NCBI RefSeq assembly: GCF_018336475.1 | Contig: NZ_CP048741.1 | Coordinates: forward strand, 2,142,711 to 2,151,145 | DNA: 8,435 bases | Direction of reading: 5' to 3' | From: Romboutsia sp. 13368 | GTDB taxonomy: Bacteria > Bacillota > Clostridia > Peptostreptococcales > Peptostreptococcaceae | Part shown: positions 1 to 4,543 of the stretch, piece by piece | Layout of the letters: each line of letters opens with the position of its first letter | How positions within the stretch are numbered: the first letter of the stretch is position 1 | Program-made: the position numbers and the translations under genes | The notes under the pieces: model-generated | Database searches by the model: none | Told to the model about the DNA's origin: nothing | The model's input: only the letters and a program-made list of their open reading frames with translations

Positions 1-60
1 TTCTTTCATATATTATATCTATTGATATAGTTTATCTATAAGGTATGTTTTTATTCATTT

Positions 61-96
61 GAAAAATAAAAAAGACTATGAAATTCATAGTCTTTT
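61..96 (-). terminator. Intrinsic terminator of the tRNA-Ser gene
   Basis: A perfect 12-bp inverted repeat (70-81 with 85-96, loop 82-84) begins only four bases past the encoded CCA end of the tRNA gene. On the minus strand the stem runs into a T-rich tract (61-69). Position and structure fit a rho-independent terminator for the tRNA transcript. On the plus strand only a short T4 follows, so any plus-strand activity would be weak. Confidence 0.85.
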
Positions 97-99
97 AAC

Positions 100-192
100 T
101 GGCGGAGAAGGAGGGATTCGAACCCTCGCACCAGTATAACCCAGCCTAAACCCTTAGCAGGGGTTCCTCTTTAGCCACTTGAGTACTTCTCC
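100..192 (-). tRNA. tRNA-Ser (anticodon GCU), 3' CCA encoded
   Basis: Read on the minus strand this is a 93-nt class II tRNA. The acceptor stem GGAGAAG (192-186) pairs with CTTCTCC, followed by discriminator G and a genomically encoded CCA (102-100). The T arm is GAGGG-TTCGAAT-CCCTC. The anticodon loop CTGCTAA is closed by AACCC/GGGTT and places anticodon GCT at 158-156, which reads serine AGC/AGU codons. The long variable arm after the anticodon stem is the serine hallmark and supports the assignment. It stands as a single tRNA with its own promoter and terminator and is not part of the neighbouring protein operon. Confidence 0.97.
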
Positions 193-215
193 GTATTTAT
201 TTAATTTATACTTTA

Positions 216-244
216 ATTATATAAGCTTATCCTAAAATAGTCAA
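216..244 (-). promoter_or_regulatory. Sigma-A promoter of tRNA-Ser
   Basis: On the minus strand TTGACT (244-239) and a perfect TATAAT (221-216) are separated by exactly 17 bp. The -10 element lies 23 nt before the mature tRNA 5' end at 192, leaving a short leader for RNase P to remove. This near-consensus promoter shows that the tRNA is transcribed independently of the transporter operon upstream. Confidence 0.88.
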
Positions 245-277
245 CAAGTTTATGTAACTTTTTTAGAAATTTTTTAC

Positions 278-334
278 TATTTTATTATGTATAATGAAAT
301 CTTAGATTATATAATCATTATACATAATAAAATA
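278..334. repeat. 19-20 bp perfect AT-rich inverted repeat
   Basis: Arms 278-296 and 316-334 are perfect reverse complements over 19 bp, and 297/315 adds one more pair. The roughly 18-nt spacer itself contains the 12-bp palindrome GATTATATAATC (305-316). The element sits between the transporter terminator and the tRNA promoter. On the minus strand its first arm overlaps the T-tract of the terminator at 337-359. It could be a backup or bidirectional transcription stop, or a remnant of a small palindromic repeat. No transposase or target duplication is visible. Confidence 0.75.
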
Positions 335-359
335 AAAAGATTAGCTTTTAGCTAATCTT
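330..359 (-). terminator. Intrinsic terminator of the ABC importer operon
   Basis: A 9-bp perfect stem (337-345 with 351-359, loop 346-350) is followed on the minus strand by a T-rich tract (336-330). It overlaps the TAA stop codon of the ATPase gene (358-360), so termination begins inside the last codon of the operon. This marks the end of the minus-strand transporter transcript. Confidence 0.8.
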
Positions 360-1224
360 AAATTGAATGTTCTCTATCGTGATTATGGTAATGAACATGC
401 TCTCCTGTAAATCCATCTTCATGTATATGATCATGCCCTACTCCATTTATATGTTCATGAGTATGCATAAATGAAACTTGTAACTTGTTATTTATTGGAT
501 TTACTCCTACATAAGCATTTACACCAAATATTTCTTTTAACATTTGTGGTGTTATAACATCTTCAACCTTTCCAAAATCTCTAATTTCACCATCTTTCAT
601 AACTATTAAATAATCACAATACATAGATGCTATATTCATATCATGTATTGCTGATAGTGTTGTTATATTAAGACTTTTAATAAGGTCCATAAGTTGTATT
701 TGGTAACCTATATCAAGGTGATTTGTAGGCTCATCTAGTATTAAAAAATCTGTATTTTGAACTAATGCCCTTGCAATTAAAGTTCGCTGCTTTTCTCCAC
801 CAGATAAATTAGAAAAACTCCTATTACTATAATTATTTAATCCAACTTTCTCTAACATATCCTTAACCATTTGAATATCACTTTTGGAATAATTTTCAAA
901 AACAGATTTGTATGGATATCTTCCCATTTTTACAATTTGCTCTACTGTAAAATCAAACTGTGAATTACTTTCTTGAGCAAGTACTGCTATTTCTTTTGCA
1001 CAATCTTTATCTTTCATTTTAGATAAATCTTTATTATCTAAAGTTATACTTCCACTACATGGCTTATGTAGTCTATATATATTTTTAAGTAATGTTGATT
1101 TTCCTGATCCATTTGGCCCTATTATTCCTACAAAACTTCCTTTTGGAACTTCAAAAGATATATCTTTTAGTATTTCTTTTTTATCTATACTAAATCCTAA
1201 ATTTTTAACTTGCACCTTAATCAT
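358..1224 (-). CDS. ABC importer ATPase (FecE/BtuD type) with His-rich C-terminal tail
   Basis: This 288-residue cytosolic ATPase would energise the importer encoded just upstream. Visible motifs are Walker A GPNGSGKST (residues 36-44), Q-loop Gln84, signature LSGGEKQR (140-147), Walker B FLILDE (160-165), D-loop NHLD (168-171) and switch His194. The sequence is typical of the FecE/BtuD/FhuC group, which normally ends near residue 255. Here a tail at residues 254-286 adds 11 histidines in HxHxH-type clusters, which suggests Ni, Co or Zn binding. The ATG is chosen because a GGAGGA site (1238-1233) precedes it and it overlaps the permease stop as TAATG, implying translational coupling. Family and role are secure; the metal role of the tail is inference. 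Confidence 0.96.
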   Translation of the reverse strand: MIKVQVKNLGFSIDKKEILKDISFEVPKGSFVGIIGPNGSGKSTLLKNIYRLHKPCSGSITLDNKDLSKMKDKDCAKEIAVLAQESNSQFDFTVEQIVKMGRYPYKSVFENYSKSDIQMVKDMLEKVGLNNYSNRSFSNLSGGEKQRTLIARALVQNTDFLILDEPTNHLDIGYQIQLMDLIKSLNITTLSAIHDMNIASMYCDYLIVMKDGEIRDFGKVEDVITPQMLKEIFGVNAYVGVNPINNKLQVSFMHTHEHINGVGHDHIHEDGFTGEHVHYHNHDREHSI

Positions 1225-2306
1225 TAGTCATTTCCTCCAAAAGAGTAATTTTTCTTTGAAATTAAATATAAAAAGAATGGTCCACCTATTAAAGCTGTTA
1301 TTATTCCTATTGGTATTTCTATTGGTGGGAAAAGCCCCCTTGCTAATACATCTGATACTATTAAGAATATAGCTCCCATTAATGATGAAAGTACTATTAA
1401 CTTTTTATGGTCACTTCCTGCTATAGTTCTAGATATATGAGGTACTACAAGACCTATAAATCCTATAGCCCCAGTTATTGCAACTAAAGATGATGTAAGT
1501 AAAGTTGCTAATACCAATATTATAGATTTTATCATTTTTACATTTATTCCAAGTATTATTGCACTATCGTCACCTAAAAGTAATATGTCTAATGATTTTG
1601 ACATTATAAAGGTAATTATCATAACTATAACTAATATTATAAATGGGAATAATAAAACATCCCACTTTGCTCCACCTAAACTACCAATTGTCCAAAACAA
1701 TGCATTTTTAGCTTGATTTGAATTATCTGCTGAATATATAAGAAGGTTTGTAAGTGCTGAAAATATTGTTGATATAGCCATACCCGTAAGAACTAATCTT
1801 GTAGTAGATGTCGTTTTTCCCATTTGAGTACCTATAGCAAATACTAATACTCCTGATAATATAGAACCAATAAATGCACCTACACTTATACTATTAATTC
1901 CTATTGATGATATTCCACCTAATACTATAACTGCAACTGCTCCACAAGATGCTCCAGATGATATACCAAGCATATATGGTTCTGCTATTGGATTTTTAGT
2001 TACACATTGCATAAGTACACCACAAAGTGCAATACCAGCTCCACATAATGCACCTAATAACACCCTTGGAAATCTAATTTCCCATATTATATTTTGTGTC
2101 ATAACAGTTCCAACATCTCCAAATAAAGTTCCATTAGATAATTTACTAAGTAGTACTTTATATACTTCTCCAGGCTCTATATATGTACTACCTATAGCTA
2201 TAGCCCCAACTACTACAACTGTTAGTAATATAGTTAACGCTATAGTCCAAAATAAGAACCCCCTCTTTGTTGAAAGGTTTCTTGTTTTTTGTATTGATAC
2301 TTCCAT
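1224..2306 (-). CDS. ABC importer permease, FecCD/BtuC family
   Basis: This 360-residue polytopic membrane protein is the transmembrane subunit, expected to work as a dimer with the ATPase. It begins with a cytosolic stretch and a hydrophobic segment at about residues 17-40. FecCD family landmarks follow: RFPRVL (78-83), NPIAEPYMLGISSGA (105-119), GLVVPH (285-290, near the coupling region that contacts the ATPase) and PIGIITALIGGPFF (332-345). Length matches the family's usual 330-360 residues. The start codon overlaps the lipoprotein gene's stop as TAATG, with a GGAGA site (2320-2316) upstream. Characterised members move ferric siderophores, haem or cobamides, and some related systems have been linked to nickel or cobalt. 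Permease sequence alone does not define the substrate. Confidence 0.97.
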   Translation of the reverse strand: MEVSIQKTRNLSTKRGFLFWTIALTILLTVVVVGAIAIGSTYIEPGEVYKVLLSKLSNGTLFGDVGTVMTQNIIWEIRFPRVLLGALCGAGIALCGVLMQCVTKNPIAEPYMLGISSGASCGAVAVIVLGGISSIGINSISVGAFIGSILSGVLVFAIGTQMGKTTSTTRLVLTGMAISTIFSALTNLLIYSADNSNQAKNALFWTIGSLGGAKWDVLLFPFIILVIVMIITFIMSKSLDILLLGDDSAIILGINVKMIKSIILVLATLLTSSLVAITGAIGFIGLVVPHISRTIAGSDHKKLIVLSSLMGAIFLIVSDVLARGLFPPIEIPIGIITALIGGPFFLYLISKKNYSFGGND

Positions 2307-3334
2307 TATTTATTTTCTCCAAAGAAATATCCATACATTTTTTCTATAACCATAGGATTTCTAACACCTGGAGATAAATCTGCTAATCCTACAACATATA
2401 TTTTATCATTCTTTATTGCATCAACATCCTTTAATGCTGGATGACTTTTTAAGAACTCAATTTTTTCTTCAACTGGAGAACCTGCTAAGTAATCTGTTAC
2501 AATTATAACTTCTGGATTTTCAGCTACTATACTTTCCCAAGATACATTTATATAAGGTTTAGTTTCATCTTTGCCAAATATATTGCTACCACCAGCTAAA
2601 TCTATTAAGTTATTAGCAAGACCTGATCCAACTACCATTGCATCATTTTCACCTGAATCATAAACCATCATTTTTACTCTAGCTTCTTCTTTTATATCAC
2701 CAACTTTATCAGTTACAACTTTTATATCACTTTTCATTTTATTTATTACTTCATTTGCTTTATCTTCTACTCCAAATATTTTCCCTAATAATTCAAAATC
2801 TTCATATACAGTTTCTACTGTAGCATCTGGATTATATGATTTTGCCATAAATGGAGTTATATCTTTTTCTATAAGTTCGTCTGGTGCTCCTGTTGTTTGA
2901 TCACTTATAGATGAGTCCCATCCACTTACAAAGTCAGCACCTGTTGCCATAAATCCTTCTTTAGATACTGAGTGTCCTTCACCTATTTCAAGTTCTGGTA
3001 TTTTATTATATGCTTCTTCAAACTCAGGAAGTATAGGATTATCTAAAAGTGCAGTTCCTACCATCTTATCACCTAAATCAAGAGCTAATAGCATCTCTGT
3101 CATGAATTGGGATAATGTTACAGCTTTTTCTCTTGGAGTTTCAATCTTTACATCATAGTATTTTGCCCCATCTGAATATGTAAATTCTACTGGTGTAAAG
3201 TTACTTTGTTCTATTTTATTTTCTGATACGTCATCTTTACTTTCATTACTTGATGAACATCCTACAACACTTAATGTTAATCCCATTATAGATATTGCAG
3301 CTAAAAATTTTTTTAAACTTAAACTTTTTATCAT
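2306..3334 (-). CDS. Lipoprotein substrate-binding protein of the FecB/BtuF-type importer
   Basis: The 342-residue product carries a lipoprotein signal: basic start (Lys3, Lys8, Lys9), hydrophobic core at about 10-24, and lipobox VVGC with lipidated Cys26, followed by a Ser/Asn/Asp-rich linker. The mature part looks like a two-lobed periplasmic-binding domain of the TroA/BtuF/FecB class, for example VTLSQFMTEMLLALDLGDKMVGT early on and NPEVIIVTDY late. It would be anchored outside the membrane to capture the ligand. Only two histidines are visible in the mature protein (GEGHS and KSHPA), so if it binds nickel it may use a chelate or few protein ligands. A GGGGGAGAA site precedes the ATG, and the stop overlaps the permease start. 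Transporter role is confident; substrate is open (nickel favoured by context, cobamide the main alternative). Confidence 0.93.
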   Translation of the reverse strand: MIKSLSLKKFLAAISIMGLTLSVVGCSSSNESKDDVSENKIEQSNFTPVEFTYSDGAKYYDVKIETPREKAVTLSQFMTEMLLALDLGDKMVGTALLDNPILPEFEEAYNKIPELEIGEGHSVSKEGFMATGADFVSGWDSSISDQTTGAPDELIEKDITPFMAKSYNPDATVETVYEDFELLGKIFGVEDKANEVINKMKSDIKVVTDKVGDIKEEARVKMMVYDSGENDAMVVGSGLANNLIDLAGGSNIFGKDETKPYINVSWESIVAENPEVIIVTDYLAGSPVEEKIEFLKSHPALKDVDAIKNDKIYVVGLADLSPGVRNPMVIEKMYGYFFGENK

Positions 3335-3426
3335 AATTATTTCTCCCCCAATTATAAAATAAATTTATTATAAAATTTATAATTAATTTTTATTAATAAA
3401 TATTACTATCTTATTTTTGCTAGTTA
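3335..3426 (-). promoter_or_regulatory. Possible promoter and operator of the importer operon
   Basis: This 92-bp gap is almost pure A/T and holds no intrinsic terminator, so read-through from the His-rich gene is possible. On the minus strand a TATAAT (3372-3367) lies 18 bp after a weak TTAATA (3396-3391). The -10 falls inside the perfect palindrome ATTATAAAATTTATAAT (3367-3383), which has the 7-1-7 layout of Fur-family boxes. Its first ten bases recur as a direct repeat at 3351-3360. AT-rich DNA produces such dyads by chance, so the operator call is tentative. The ribosome binding site is GGGGGAG (about 3349-3343). Confidence 0.4.
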
Positions 3427-3735
3427 CTACATATTTTTTTTAGCTTCCATTAACATCTCATTTACCTTTTGTAAGTATTCAATAGCTTTTTCAATATTAT
3501 TTGCTGTTTCATATTTTCCCATATTCTTAGCTTTGTCCACCCATTCTTTAAATCCTTCTTCATGAGATTCATTATGTTTTACCCAATGAAGTAATAATAT
3601 ATTTAAAGTTTTTTCATCTTTATTCTCAATTGATTCACTATGTGTATGTGGATGTACATGGTCATGTCCATGTCCATATGGATGGTCATGATCATCTGCA
3701 TGGTGGAATCTCACTCTATTATTGTTGAATATCAT
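3427..3735 (-). CDS. Small histidine-rich putative metal-binding protein
   Basis: The 102-residue product has no signal peptide or membrane segment and is probably cytosolic. Residues 11-32 hold ten histidines alternating with Asp, Gly and Pro. A predicted helical C-terminal part (about 40-102) follows. It contains His50, His54 and His58 at four-residue spacing, placing them on one helix face next to Trp51. The lack of a signal argues for metal storage, buffering or delivery inside the cell rather than capture outside. A GGGGAG site lies 16 nt or less after the preceding gene's stop, so it is in one transcript with the DUF3842 and cooT-like genes. I do not recognise a characterised family. 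Neighbours point to nickel; zinc or cobalt binding is equally possible from sequence. Confidence 0.8.
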   Translation of the reverse strand: MIFNNNRVRFHHADDHDHPYGHGHDHVHPHTHSESIENKDEKTLNILLLHWVKHNESHEEGFKEWVDKAKNMGKYETANNIEKAIEYLQKVNEMLMEAKKNM

Positions 3736-3751
3736 TATACTTTTCTCCCCA

Positions 3752-4168
3752 TTATTTTATATTAAATTCTTTTTTTATTAACTTAATACTATCTCTTATT
3801 AATAATGCTAATGGCTTGTTTTCTAAGCCTACTAATTCTGTATTCTCTGGCATGATAGGTAAAAATATCTTTAAAGCTTCACAGTCATTTACTGATTCAC
3901 TTATTTTAGTTGTAACTTCTCCCATCATAGCATTAGGCATAGTTATAGATATTGGTGCTACTACTATATTAGCTTTCTTAACTGATGTAACTATTGCATT
4001 TTCCCCTGTAGCACCTTTATTTGCATGTGATTTCATCATAACACTAGTTGCAATAGAATTTGTACCAAGTGCATATATTTCTATATATGATGGTAGCTCT
4101 TCCCTAAGATTAGATACTATTTGAGCACCTATACCTCCACCCATTCCATCTATAACAGCTATTATCAT
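3752..4168 (-). CDS. DUF3842-type protein of unknown function
   Basis: The 138-residue soluble protein opens with a beta strand and a glycine-rich turn, IIAVIDGMGGGIG (residues 2-14), like the start of a Rossmann or P-loop-like fold, although no complete Walker A lysine is present. Other conserved-looking blocks are ALGTNSIATS (33-42), GATGENAI (52-59) and a Met-rich PNAMMGE (78-84). From memory this matches the uncharacterised family DUF3842 found in clostridia. The gene is wedged between the cooT-like gene (14 nt upstream) and the His-rich gene (16 nt downstream), each with its own strong ribosome binding site. Co-transcription suggests a part in nickel handling or CODH/ACS maturation. That role is inference only; nucleotide or cofactor binding is suggested by the glycine loop but not shown. 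Confidence 0.83.
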   Translation of the reverse strand: MIIAVIDGMGGGIGAQIVSNLREELPSYIEIYALGTNSIATSVMMKSHANKGATGENAIVTSVKKANIVVAPISITMPNAMMGEVTTKISESVNDCEALKIFLPIMPENTELVGLENKPLALLIRDSIKLIKKEFNIK

Positions 4169-4182
4169 TTATATATCCCCTA

Positions 4183-4377
4183 TTATTTTTTATTTTCTTT
4201 TATTATTATTTTATGGTCCATTAGTCTTATTTCTTTTATTTCTCCATCCACTATTTTTTGCTCACCTAATAAATCAGTTAAATAAACTTGTCCTTCAAAT
4301 GGATCTACACTCACAACGTTATCCATTATTCTCTCTAATCCCTCTTCTTTTAAAATATATGCTGCTGATTCACACAT
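4183..4377 (-). CDS. cooT: CooT-like nickel-binding protein
   Basis: The 64-residue protein begins Met-Cys-Glu-Ser and continues as a small beta-rich domain with GLERIMDNVVSVDP, a GQVYLTDLLGEQKIVDG core and a basic C-terminus. Length and the MCE(S) start match the CooT family. In Rhodospirillum rubrum, CooT is a dimeric nickel protein whose Cys2 is essential for Ni(II) binding and which supports maturation of the nickel CO dehydrogenase. Cys2 is present and is the only cysteine. The start is fixed by an AGGGGG site (4392-4387) nine bases upstream and by the Cys2 requirement. It heads a tight gene run and lies directly after the CODH/ACS genes, consistent with a nickel chaperone for CODH or the acetyl-CoA synthase. 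Family assignment is from motif recall, not a search. Confidence 0.82.
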   Translation of the reverse strand: MCESAAYILKEEGLERIMDNVVSVDPFEGQVYLTDLLGEQKIVDGEIKEIRLMDHKIIIKENKK

Positions 4378-4401
4378 AACTTATTTCCCCCTTAAATTAT
4401 A

Positions 4402-4446
4402 TTAAAAAAGGTTTCTTCAGGTATTTCAATACACCGAAGAAACCTT
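4402..4446 (-). terminator. Intrinsic terminator/attenuator between acsV and cooT
   Basis: An 11-bp perfect stem (4408-4418 with 4436-4446) encloses a second small stem (4421-4424 with 4429-4432). On the minus strand a run of six T (4407-4402 and flanking) follows. No T-tract follows on the plus strand, so it acts for minus-strand transcripts. It lies 97 bp after the acsV stop but only about ten bases before the cooT ribosome binding site, and downstream of a promoter-like element. It may therefore both end the acsV transcript and gate cooT expression. Confidence 0.88.
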
Positions 4447-4481
4447 CAGAATTTCATTTCTTACTATTCTTTTATAATTTG

Positions 4482-4511
4482 AGTATAGCACTGTCACTAA
4501 TTGATAGTCAA
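4482..4511 (-). promoter_or_regulatory. Sigma-A-like promoter for the cooT gene run
   Basis: On the minus strand TTGACT (4511-4506) and TATACT (4487-4482) are 18 bp apart. The -35 sits within an 11-bp dyad, TTGATAGTCAA on the plus strand (4501-4511). Transcription would start near 4475, giving a leader of roughly 100 nt that contains the terminator hairpin before cooT. Both hexamers are close to consensus. The leader upstream of the hairpin is only about 30 nt, and I recognise no known riboswitch aptamer in it. Confidence 0.65.
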
Positions 4512-4543
4512 CCAAATTTATCCAATACAGATAGTTCAATATA

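Noticed and set aside
1..60. Possible gene or element at the left edge
   Set aside because: AT-rich sequence with only short imperfect dyads and no coding frame or recognisable motif of useful length.
100..334. tRNA-Ser as integration site with the inverted repeat as an att or element end
   Set aside because: No integrase, no duplicated tRNA 3' end and no element boundary are visible in the window.
3816..4124. 102-codon plus-strand open frame opposite the DUF3842 gene
   Set aside because: No ribosome binding site or family resemblance. The minus-strand gene has conserved blocks and operon spacing, so this is a shadow.
4412..4481. NiCo, cobalamin or T-box riboswitch before cooT
   Set aside because: The leader upstream of the terminator is only about 30 nt and shows no conserved aptamer motifs or T-box sequence. 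Only a simple attenuator arrangement is supported.
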